Positions 27,096-38,500 of a DNA stretch of 64,000 nucleotides are shown here, piece after piece. Both the position numbers and the translations under genes were made by a program. Position 1 is the stretch's first letter, and each line of letters starts with the position of its first letter. This DNA comes from Alitta virens (Eukaryota > Annelida > Polychaeta > Phyllodocida > Nereididae): NCBI GenBank assembly GCA_932294295.1, contig OW028574.1, forward strand, positions 11,356,215-11,420,214. The letters run 5' to 3'. A model generated the notes under the pieces. That model was not told where the DNA came from. It saw only the letters and a list, made by a program, of their open reading frames with translations, and ran no database searches.

Positions 27096-29861
27096 TTGAC
27101 AATTTGGATGTAGTTAACCTTACAACGGCTCAGCTGTACGCCGGAATACTATGAGCTGGGGAGAAATGAAAATTGCAGGCTGATTAATAGTCATGAGCTA
27201 CTCACATGGACTGGGTGTTACACATATTAACATAGGTGGAACAGACTGGCATTGTAAAATAATGTAATGACAAGATATGCTAATGGTATATTCTATTACA
27301 TTAAGAGACATGTGTGTGTGTTTTTAATAGCATTATATCACAACGAATACTGGATACAAGTAAGAGAAAATGGATACATTAGTACTGGAGATAATCTGCC
27401 TCCCCTTAGATGAAGGAGTGGGGTTTGGGAGTTGTGATGCATGCACAAAAATGTACTCTGTATAGTTCTAATTGTACAGAAGAACTTAATTCCAAAGACC
27501 CTGACATCTGACAGAAGTAAATTTGTAAGGAAGTAGGTGATGAAACATTTGGAGACAACAGCAGTAACAGTTGCTATGTTGATAATATTGCTGAAAATGT
27601 ATATAGATGTCATTAAACGCTGTTATGATAACTGTGGAGTGAGAATTCAAAAGGGAGACAATATGTGTATGCTGGAACTATTATAGCTTATTATGTAAAA
27701 AGGGACCTAATCACACTGATTATTTATCTACCTATGTATTCTAATCCTGTGATGCCAGCAGTTCCAATTTCTTATTTAACACTTGACAATCTAAATTAGA
27801 TCATGTGTCATGAAACACCCAAACAGTTCATCACCTATGAATATTAACAATCAAATCTGATTTCATCAAATAATTCAAATGTCTTTACAAAGCAATTCAC
27901 TAATCACAAAATACTTGGAATAAATCTTTTTTTTTTTTTTGGAAGGATTTTCTTGTTACATAATGGAATGAACATTGTCCTTTCCTTTTTGGCTCAATAC
28001 ATGAAAACCTGCCAGAGGCAGAAAAAATGATCAGATGATAAGGCTTTGGAAACCTCAACATGTTACACATTTACCCCATGGAGCTCCATGAGGTAGTCAT
28101 TGAGATCCACAGAAAAACAATAGCCAAAGTGCTTCCTAAATTATAAGAGGTTCACTTCTAAATCACATCTCAATTCAAATTCACTTTTTCTTGTTTTTTC
28201 AGTTCTCATACAATTTGTGGAGATTAAACACATCAACACTCAGATGGTTATCCATTTCCTGTAACAAGCATGACAGAATGCTTTATCATAAGTCAGTTTT
28301 TTTTTCTCTTCAAATAATTATCTTATCTATCTATACAATAACAAACAACTTAATTTGTTGTTGTGAAACAGCCAAAGGAAAGTCTGAGAAAGTTTGTGTT
28401 TTTCTTGCTCGAGTTCATTGTATTACTAGCGAGGACCGAGTCAATTTGGGGGATGACATTGTACTCACTCAAGGCTATTTTTGCCTGCCTAGGTGGGCAG
28501 AAGAATCTTTTGTTTGTTTCCGCAAAGAGTCACAATACAAAGAACGTCCTTCTTTTGACTTATAAAGAGTTTGCCCTGAGTATGTTTTTGTCCTGTCTCA
28601 TTAATGCGTATTGGTTAGGGGCAAAAAAATTGCCATCAAGTCTCACAGTTGTCATCCATGACAGAGATGTTGGCAGTGTAAATATTGTCAGTGGAAACTA
28701 AGGTCTGAAGGTTGCCCAGAAGCATTCTGCATCGTCAAGATGAAACCAACTGCATAACTGCTTCTTGAGGCGGTGGATCATTTGAAACAAAATTTTCGTT
28801 TTGCAGACGAACACTAAGTTTGGCAGGTGTTTATTGCCTTTTGCAGGCATCAAAGTTACATGAAATTGTAACATTAATTGAAAACATTAGGATATTCATA
28901 GTTTTTGAAACTGCCATAGCAAAGACACTATCAATCCTAAATAAATACAATTCTGCAAATGACACATCTAGTAATTTTACTGTTTAAACTGCGTTTTGGC
29001 ACACATGCTTTTCCATAATAATGAAAATTCTGGAGGACAAAAAAGCTCCAAATTGTGTTGATTCCTGCATTTCCCTTACATGACACCCCATATTTCACAA
29101 TGACGGCTTTAGAATTCATGTGCTTGTATAATTATGTAAGGTTAATTATTTGATTATCTTAATGTTTTGCTCTTCTAAATATAAGGCATTAATGACTGAA
29201 AACCGATATATAGGCCTATATCTAAATAATATGAGAAAACTAGCCAAACTGCCATTATCCTGCTCAATCTTCACACGTGCTAAGGGGGCATTCGCTGAGG
29301 GTTTTGCCGCAGTGCAGCCTATGTTTATCATTGCTTTTTTTTTACATCAAGGCACATGCAAAAGATATATTACTGTCATTGTGGTTGCAATTAAAGTCCA
29401 CTTGCCCTTTATACTTTTTATTACCCACTTGGAACAGATAACACAAAAAGGACATGATTTACACATGTCATGAGATAAGGATATATTTTTTAATCAAATA
29501 TTCTACTAATGCAGCATTAATTGGCGGTTGTAAATCACCGTGTAATGATATTGAGGAGCCTGTTTTGGGATGAATCCTTATATTATAACACAAACATTTA
29601 ATACTTGCAGCACAATTTGATTACAAAATGATCTATGAAATATACAAACTTTTTCAATTAATGTTAGAATTTCATGTAAACTTTGGTGGCAATAAACACC
29701 TATAAAACTTGGTCTGCAAAAAAGAAAATTGTGTTTTAAATGGGCCACCACCTCAACATTCAGTTGCAGAGTGTTTCTAAGCAACCAGCATTGGTCATAT
29801 AAGCTGACTGTACTTCAAATCAGTAGTATTGAGAATAGAAAATGGATAATGTACATTTCAT
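27096..29861. other. Spacer of the palindrome
   Basis: About 2.8 kb without a supportable gene. A stretch at about 28225-28310 resembles 26190-26280 in the left arm (CAGATGGTT, then AGAATGCTTTA-type blocks), so the spacer may hold a third, more diverged copy. A poly-T run lies at 27929-27941. Confidence 0.6.
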
Positions 29862-30899
29862 TAAGTAAAAAGTACCACCAGTGATATTAAAACAAAACTG
29901 CAACTTTGTATTTGCAAAGCTTGTCTTATGGTTTCTGGACCTGCAAGCAATAAAGTATGTCTTGGACGAATTACAGAAAATGGCAGACACTACTTTGGAA
30001 TTGCAATGTCTTTAGTTGGTTGCTGATAAAATCACCACAAATATCCCACACTCTGTCCTACATATTAGAAGAACAAGGAAGTAGAGTGATATATTGCAAC
30101 TGGTGACTGGAAGCAAAGAGCCAAGCAATTATCTCATAGCTTTTCTTGGAGACTGCCATTTCATCTCTGCCTTGTGGGAAGTCATATTTGACTTGCATCT
30201 ATTTTTGCATAGACAGTGTGCAACCCATTCTGAAGCTAAACAAACAAGACCTAAGTGGTTGGTAGCGAGGATATTTGTGTAATATACCATCAGTTGTATT
30301 GTCTTCAGAAATGTATTGTATAGTTCGGTGCTAGAGGTTTACTCAGTTTTTATGCCTCCAACAGGGTGAAGAGATGGTGCAGTTCACTTGATTAAGCTGG
30401 GCATATAACAGAGGCCTATAATGATGGCATATTATATTGATTTTCAAGTAAACTTCCATCTTGTTTAAGTGCAAGGGAAAAGTAATAGAGAACTAAATGC
30501 CACTAAGTATTTCAGCATATTGTCTAGTAATTGCAAGTATATTAAGTAGTTGATCAACAGCTTTTACATCATCTATAGCATTGATTTATTTTTCATATGA
30601 TTATGTCTGTTTCATTACAATAAAAATATCTCATCACTCAGTTCTTATGCCTCCAAAGGGGTGAAGAGATGGTGGAGTTCACTTGATTAACTCATGAACT
30701 ACTAAAAAAATTTGCCTCATTGACCTTTAAGAAGGCCTCAGCATTAAATTTCACATGAATGCCTATCTTGTTTAATCACTGGTAAAAATAAATAGAGAAC
30801 CAGGTAAAGGTTAAGTTAAAGATAGAGGTCACTGAATCACTGATCACCTTGGCAGCTTGTCACTTAAGTTGAATACAGCCAAGCAGCCATTGAAGCAGA

Positions 30900-31070
30900 T
30901 CACGCTAAGCACTCTACCACTATGTCTGTCCATGGCCAGCTCCCCAATTACACGTGAATGGATGAAACAATGAGTTACAGAGTATCTGCTCAGTCCCCCA
31001 TGGCTTGAACCTGCAAGCTACAGTTTGAAAGCCAGCACCATAACTACTAGGCCATGGCATCACTACTGTT
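30900..31070 (-). mobile_element. tRNA-like SINE, minus strand
   Basis: Minus strand reads box A (TGGCCTAGTAGTTATGGTGC), box B (CAGGTTCAAGCC) and a short body. It lies only in the right arm of the palindrome. Confidence 0.6.
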
Positions 31071-31892
31071 GTAACAGAAAATACAATGTAAAAATTTACT
31101 ACACAAGTGTTTACAAAGCTCAACAAAGATCCCAGTATCTTTACTTTATCCATAGATGCAAAACAATTTTTTTTAAACTAGCACTCACCATATTGCTGCT
31201 AATTCTGTAATATACATTGCAGACAATTTGTCAATTACTAATTTTAGTGTTTTCTATTAGAAAAAAAAAAAAGATGGAGGATCTTTTCCTTCTCCACAAA
31301 CTTGCTTTGTATTTCACCCTAACGTTTTGAAATGACAACAGATTCCACTGGGTCTGCAATAACATACATAGCCAATAACTCGATTTTGCTGACTGCGTTG
31401 TCAGGCTTGTGCATCAAATGCTCAGGAGACTTCCTGCCATTTGGCAAGACCTGAGCTTTGCTATATAATAGCTTATTTTCATCACCCACAAAATGACTTG
31501 CCAGGGTACATCCAAAGTATGTTTAGGGCTGTCTCACTTCCTTGTTATGGAAGACAAAACATCTGCTGCCTTCCTTTGTCACTTCAAAGCCATTCAGCCT
31601 GTCAAAAAGTATTTCATACTACATCGGTTATTGATAAAGCATTTCTGCGGTAGCCCATAAATAGGGTTAAACAATATGTGTCCTCTCCAAGTTATTTGAT
31701 GAACTGCATAATCTTAAATGTGCGTTATGATGAGAACTTGCAGCATAAGACAGTGTATTGCATTACATCTTGGCAGAGCAGTAAGTGGGTGGGTGGATTT
31801 TGGCTTTAGGTCCTGTATTTCTGCACCTGATGGGCTAATTAGGACAGGCAGGAACCATGGCAATGAAATGATGGATAAAACAGCCATCCAAC

Positions 31893-32222
31893 TAAAGCCT
31901 AGTTCACACTATCACAGCTGAGACCTACGAGTGACCACGGACATCAAAAATGGGCCATTTGGCTCACTCGTTGCTCAATAACGTATAAATTATTTCGATG
32001 AGAATTCGAAGGGCCTCCGTTGATAGCTCGCCGAATGTCCATCGTTCACCGAACGTCCGTCAAACACTTGCCAAACATCAGGCTGAAACATCTGTCGCCG
32101 AGCATCCGTGAGGCTAAGGCTGTGAGGCACTCCTAGATCTCCTGTGCGAGTGGTTCAAGAGTGAATGAGAAGAGGGTTAAGAATAAGCCATGCCCAGCCG
32201 TGAAAGTGTGAACGCCGCTTTA
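31893..32222. mobile_element. Same foldback family, copy C, short and best bounded
   Basis: Inverted ends TAAAGCCTAGTTCACACTAT and the complement of AGTGTGAACGCCGCTTTA enclose 330 bp with GTCCGTCAAAC/GTCCATCGTTC-like interior repeats. It lies inside the right arm of the big palindrome and is absent from the left arm. Confidence 0.65.
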
Positions 32223-32300
32223 GGCTCAAAGTTCTGGGAATTGAACCTGGCACCTAGCGGTTGGAAGCCCAGTGCGCTACCACTAAGTTAGGCCCCCACC
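32222..32300 (-). mobile_element. tRNA-like stretch (SINE head or tRNA pseudogene), minus strand
   Basis: Minus strand shows TTAGTGGTAGCGCACTGGGC and, 20 bases on, CCAGGTTCAATTCCCAG, i.e. boxes A and B at tRNA spacing. The acceptor arms do not pair well. Confidence 0.55.
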
Positions 32301-32864
32301 TGACAGAAAAGTATGAAAGTAAGAAGGCAAAAAAAAAAAGCTGTGGGGATAATATGAGCAAAGTATCAGGGCATCCGCAGCTCTGGATGCAATGACATAT
32401 GTCCTCATAAGGTGTGGAATACCTCACAGGGCAATAAATGGAAGGACGTGGGCAGAAAACTCACAGGTGGCATATCATCTAAGTGATACTAAATAGTGTC
32501 AGGCAGTGTAATAATCATCTTATTTTACTGATGAGGAAATTAGGAATAGAGACATTCCTCATAGTCATTGTCAAATTAAACCAATAAATCGTAAGTGGAA
32601 GAAAAATCTGACTACCTCTATGCTGTACATTTCCTTGGCTTTACATACAAAAGCAGCCCCGTCAAATGTAGGCCTAATAGACATCCATACGAAATATCAT
32701 CATGTTTTTAGATTTCACGCATAGCCCAAGTCATACGATCAACATCTTTTGCAGTGTCGTGAATAATACAATTTGATTCGAAGCCATACAAATGTTTAAG
32801 CGTTAGCAGGAACTAAACACCAAGTGCAGATTTTTAATCTTAATATACCATGTGACTTTCATCT

Positions 32865-33665
32865 AAGGTGTAGCTCTTCATGAGCTATATCACAGCTGGA
32901 TGTTGTTCCAGGGTTGGACTTTAATCCGGGTTAAATCAATTTTACCCAGCCCAGTGGGTAAAACCTGGGTATAACCCAGGCAATATTGGTTTAACCCGGG
33001 CTAAAGTGGGTTAAACCTGGGGAAAACCCACCTACAAGCTAACGGCATGGGATTACAAATTATATATAACCGTGGATATATGGAGAAATTCAATGACTAT
33101 CACTGACCTTTATGTTCACACACTTCATGGGCATTATCATAGGCAGATTACTGCCTTTGACATTATGATATCAATAGAAGAATGCAATTCCTGAATAATG
33201 GTACAGAGACTTAGTGGTCTACAGTTAGACTGACAACAATCAACTTCAAAATATAGAAGTTCCACCCCTTTTGAAAAATACTGATGTTACATATTTCCTT
33301 GTCTGCTGATTTTCAAACATTGTAACTTTAGAGCTAAAAACAATGGCGAAAAAAACTGCTAATATTCCTAGAATGTTTTGGTGTTTTCACAATTGCAAAT
33401 TGGGTCATTATTTTATTACTTTATTACTCGTTACAACCGTTAAATTATGGGTTTTTAACCCAGGTTTAACCCACTATGAGCAAAATGTCTATTAGCCCAA
33501 CCTGGGTTATACGGGTTTAACCCGGGTTAAACCCAGTGGGTGAGTTAAATTTGCCAACCCTGTGTTGTTCGCATGAGACGTTAAATTGGAGGTGCCTACT
33601 CAGTCTATGCTGAGGTAAAAGACCCACCCATGGAGTGAATGTGTGTGGACTCTCAGCATCAGCTG
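32865..33665 (+). mobile_element. SINE split by a MITE
   Basis: SINE body sequence stops at 32908 (CAGCTGGATGTTGTTC) and resumes at 33571 (GCATGAGACGTTAAATTGGA, then TATGCTGAGGTAAAAGACCC). It matches the body of the 12.4-kb SINE on both sides of the insertion. Confidence 0.75.
32909..33562. mobile_element. hAT-type MITE with a perfect 8-bp target duplication
   Basis: 654 bp bounded by CAGGGTTGG and CCAACCCTG and flanked on both sides by TGTTGTTC (32901-32908 and 33563-33570). Eight-bp duplications and CAGGG ends are the mark of hAT elements. Its ends are rich in GGGTTAAACCC-like motifs. No transposase. Confidence 0.9.
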
Positions 33666-34339
33666 GGTCTAAGCTGACTAAGCAGACCCAGTAGCTCCCA
33701 GTTCTAGTTCCCAGTCAGCTACCAGTAAAAGAAATCAGCTCCCAGTTCCCAGCCAGCAGAAAAAAGATCTGGGCAAATGGTAACTGGGAAGTTATAAATA
33801 TATAGTACTTAGAGCATGCTGGAATAGTAAGCAGCAATATGTGGTACAATTTTTCGTAATAAAACTTAGCCAATTTCAAAATACTTAGCCATCTACAATA
33901 TACCCAGTCCCAGAATTTTATGTGACATTTTCAAAAAAATATATACTTAGCCAAACAAATTTCTGGTAACTACTGGATAGTTAGCTATCCAGGAAGCACC
34001 AATATTTGGGATCATGAATTGTATTAAGTTATCTAGTAAATACACTACGAAATTTCTGCTACTGTTCTATATATACCCGGTTCTCACTGAGTCCCAGATT
34101 TTTATTTGTGGGGTTTGCAGATCTGCCTTATTTTAGAGGTGGCAGCACTGTCCGAATCGATCTGTCCCTCCCTCTGGAGTTTATTGCAGAGACGAGCACG
34201 TGCAACCTAGCGAAAATTGTTAGAACTAAGTGTGGTTGTTGAAAGCATGGAAAGGGGAAATTTCTATTAAGAGTGTACTATTCTAACTCTTTTAAGAGGC
34301 TTGTCGTGACAGACATTTATTTCTGGGAAGCTGCTGACA
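33666..34339. other. Upstream region of TDRD9
   Basis: Starts with repeated AGCTCCCAGTTCCCAG and ACTTAGCCA motifs (33690-33960), then becomes more GC-rich towards the gene. A CACGTG E-box lies at 34197-34202, about 140 bp before the ATG. No TATA box is obvious. Confidence 0.5.
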
Positions 34340-35532
34340 ATGGCACGCAATATTGTCGCAGACGTGACCCTGGAAAATATTGACGACTTCTTTCAAATTG
34401 GCAAGAAGATCTCCAATGCTAAATTGTACCATCGCACTTCACAGAGGGAACAACCTCTGCTACATGAGAGGAATGTAATGCAACAGGTTCATATCCCTCC
34501 ATACAAACAGTAAGTGCTGTATAGATTATGAAGTGCTGTTGACAATGTTTTAAACATTTTTTTATGAACGACAAGAGGCGGTGTGTTCTGTCTGGGTTGC
34601 CACAAAGGGGGGGGGGGGGGGGGGGGGTCAATTAATAGCATAATTTCTGGGAAATGGTTCCTAGCAATAACAACACAAAAGCATCAGTAACTGGAGATCC
34701 AGTTTTCTAACAATGTTAGTGACCACTACGAATTGTGGTGGTTTCAGTTTCTGGCATTGCAACTCTTCTTCAACGTTTTCCGTATCCATATTTTGGCAAT
34801 TCTAGACGTCTGATTGGCTGAGAGGCCAATAATAAATTAATTTTTTTTTTTTACAACGACGGTTGACAATCATTCTGTTGTAAATTGAGTTCAAATAAAT
34901 TATAATTTTTGGAAATATTGTGAACAGTGACATCATGACCTAAAATTCATGTAAACTTTTCATTGTGGCGACATCAATTTTAAAACTTATCGATGTCAAT
35001 GAGTAACCATTACCAACCAGCTGACACCAGTCATAGTTGTTTCTCCTTCTAATTTAGGCATGCAAGGTTGGGTAACCCTAACCAGATAGCTTACGCCGAG
35101 CATTACCAAAAGTTGGATGATGAACTGCTCCTTAGTCAGATGTCTCAAGCCAGCATGACAAGTGTAAGTATTTGAAAAGAGAATTAATGGTGCAACCAAC
35201 TGTTATATTAATGCAACAATACGTGATTGTTTTTTTTTTTAAATTTCCCAATATAGGGAGTAAACCGGCTTGATTTGGCGGCTGAGACTCGTCGACCCAG
35301 AAGCAGCAATGCCAGTGTAGGTGGGTCGAGTGTCAATGTCCCTGTGGGGAGACTCAGACAAAGACGACAAGGTGGCATGGAAGATGTGGAGAGCGTCACC
35401 ACAATGGCCACGAATAATCATGCATTGGACATAGATGGGAATGCGTTGCCTGACCCCAATGTTGTGTATCAGAACTACAAGTTTGATCACATATACAGTG
35501 AAAATTTAGCCATTACTTCTCATCATGAAGAG
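34340..35532 (+). CDS. TDRD9: TDRD9 exons 1-3: N-terminal region
   Basis: Exons are 34340-34509, 35058-35163 and 35257-35532. Together they encode residues 1-184, a charged, low-complexity stretch with an R/Q-rich segment (near residue 130) before the helicase. Donors are GTAAGT, GTAAGT and GTGAAT; acceptors are TTTAG, ATATAG and so on. The ATG at 34340 opens the reading frame that joins without error to exon 2. An upstream non-coding exon cannot be excluded. Confidence 0.85.
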
Positions 35533-38500
35533 GTGAATAATTTTGTTTTCATTAGTAGTATTATTGTGAAATGAACTGCTAAGTAAATTTTAGATTTGAC
35601 ATTAACTGAACTTGCTGGACACAACAGGCCTGAGTGTAAGCAAAAATGTGGTAACCCACACATCGTTCTCCTGAAAATGTGCCTTGGTAACCAATGGTCG
35701 GTTACCTGAAATTTATTTCAGGTAAAATATAAGGCAAGGCGAACGAAATTGCATTTGCGGCATTTCAATTTAAGGTAACCTCCAGGAGAATGAAACGATT
35801 GTTCGCCTGTTAAGCTCAGGCCTGCACAAGTATGTTTTCATCATTAATCAACACCTCAGTTGATTCCTTTGCTACTTTTTTTCTACACATTGATTTCTAT
35901 AGATGCAGGGATCGAAATAATTCAAGAACGATTATTCAGGTAACGAGGTTACCATAATATTTTTCATGTGAACGGACTGCCGTCAAATTATTTGGTCGCA
36001 ACATTTGCGGTTAGGGGTGGTTACCACACCAAGATTTATGGTAACCGGAAAGCAGGTTACCATTGTTGAACCTTATTTCGATCCCTGCAGATGTGTGTTT
36101 TAATATTGCCTCTCATAACATTGTGATTCATGTCTTAATGAAAGCCAAATTTTCTGTGCGAGATGGATTTTTTTATGATCTGAAAGCTACTACTCTTGAT
36201 AGTTTAATAACTGTGCATCATTGAAATTCAGTTAGATGTCTTACAACTATTATATGAATATAGATCATCAACACAATTGAGAGCAACCAGGTCACAGTCA
36301 TCCAGGGTGCTACAGGAAGTGGCAAAACTACCCAAGTGCCGCAGTATATCCTTGATCATTATGCAGCAAAAAGAGAGTTCTGCAACATTGTGGTCACTCA
36401 GCCTCGAAGGATCGCCGCCATCAGTATTGCTCGCCGAGTTTGTCATGAACGTGGCTGGAATTTGGGTGGAATCTGTGGTTATCAGGTAATATTCTGAAAT
36501 TACAAGAATGCCATGCATTAGCTTTGAGTACGGGTCTCTGTAACACTTGACAAAATGTTGAGATGAATTGCAATCAGAAAAAAGGGGTATGTCTGATATA
36601 TTTTGGTGTTAATTGGGAATTCTTATTTTTCAAAAACTGGTTTTACCTTTTTTTCAGATTGGCATGGAAAGACAAATTTCGGAAGACACTCGCATCCTTT
36701 ACTGCACTACTGGAGTTCTTCTGCAGAAACTGATTAATGAGAAAACCATGCAGAGGTTCACTCACGTTATTTTGGATGAAGTTCACGAGAGAGATCAAGA
36801 GTCCGACTTTTCTCTGTTAGTGGTACGGAAGCTGCTGAGGACTAATTCCAGGGATGTGAAGGTGTGTTGAGGACATTTTTTGTAAGGAAGGGTGTCACAT
36901 ACATCATAGCTGCTAACACAGATGCATTCAAACAGACATTGTCTTTCTTTTCCAGGTTATTTTGATGTCCGCCACATTTGATACCCTCCAATTCGCCCAG
37001 TATTTCTCCATTCCCGTCAGAGATCAGATGGAAGCTGCACCTGTGTACAGCGTTCAAGGAAGAAGTTTTGCTGTTTCTGAGTTTTATGTTGAAGATCTGG
37101 AGCTTTTGGGACCTGTGAGTTTGGCGCTTATTTTGCTGTATTTACTCATTTACAAGTCATGTGGACAGACATACTATGAAATATGCTATGAAGTCGGTTT
37201 CTACTGTATGTATATTGTGTATAATTTCAGCAACCGCAATTGAAACAAGATGATCCATGCATTAGTAAACAGGCATACACCCTGGCACAGCAATTGATTC
37301 AAGAATTTGATAAGTTAGAAGAAAAAGATCAGGGGTAAATGTTTGTTGTTTTTAATTTTAACTGACACATGCTATGTACTGTCTTCAATATAAAATGAAT
37401 TACCTGACTGAAGTTTTCCTGTGTAGATTGCGAGAAACCGGTTTTGCTGGAAAGAGAGGATCCGTCTTGGTCTTTTTACCAGGTATGGTGGCAGTTTGAG
37501 CCTGACGCTTGAATTGTATGCAATCAAAATGAATTTATAAGACTTTTTAGCATTGAATGTGGCTTTGTATATAACATTGTGCTATGTTCTAACCTTCATT
37601 TCAGGTTTGGGTGAAATCCAAGACTTCCATGACTATTTGGAGAAATTCAGAGCGAAGCACAAGTGAGCTACAGTAATTGTACCTTTCTTTTGTAATGTCT
37701 TTTTCTGTCACTGAGCTAACTAGTATGTTGTGTTCTCTTGGTTTTTCTTAGGCTATGGATCTTGCCATTGCACTCAACCATCACCGGAGAAGAACAAGTT
37801 AAAGTATTTGAAAAACCAAACTTCCCTGAGCGAAAGGTATTATTGCTCTATTTGTTTGTGTGACTTTGTGATGTTTGTTACTTTGGAATGTTTACTTAGA
37901 TGTCTGCCTTCTTATAATTTATACAGGTTATTCTGGCCACAAACATTGCTGAGAGTTCTATTACTGTGCCTGACATCAAATATGGTAAGCTTCACAATTA
38001 AAACACTTTTTTTTGTCTTCGTAATTTACATGCATGTTTTTTGTAAGCCATGACTGACAAATAACTTTTTTGTTGCAGTCATCGACTTCTGCTTGACAAA
38101 AAACCTCATGTGTGATGCAGACACTAACTACACTAGTCTTCAATTGGCCTGGGCGTCAAAAGCCAACTGTGATCAAAGAAAAGGTTGGTTTCCATGAATT
38201 GGTGAACCGCAGTCTGCATTTGTGAAGTTATATGAACACAATGTCTAAGGAAAGCATTAACAATTGCTTCATGTGTGAACAGGTCGTGCTGGGCGTGTCT
38301 CTAATGGCAGAGTGTACAGAATGGTAACTCGCAAATTTTATGAAGAATCCATTCCAGAATATGGCATCCCTGAATTCCAGGTAAGGATGAGGATTTTGTC
38401 ACTAAAATTGCTAATTTAAATTTAACAAATGCAGATGTCTCATGCCAGCAAAATTTGCTAATTTTCTTCCATTTTCAAGCGCTGCCCCCTCGACCACTTG

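Larger units (their letters stand above)
29862..32510 (-). repeat. Right arm of the very large imperfect palindrome
   Basis: Complement of 25190-27095, expanded by insertions: a tRNA-like SINE at 30900-31070, foldback copy C at 31893-32222 and a second tRNA-like stretch at 32222-32300. Inner parts match better than outer parts. Confidence 0.88.

Noticed and set aside
26672..30282. Two similar open frames (87 and 62 codons) on opposite strands
   Set aside because: They are the same palindrome sequence read from each arm. No family resemblance, and the frame is open because the arms are nearly identical.
34608..34627. Poly-G run (also near 48826 and 58960, and poly-C near 14257)
   Set aside because: Simple homopolymers; length may be unreliable and no function can be argued from sequence.
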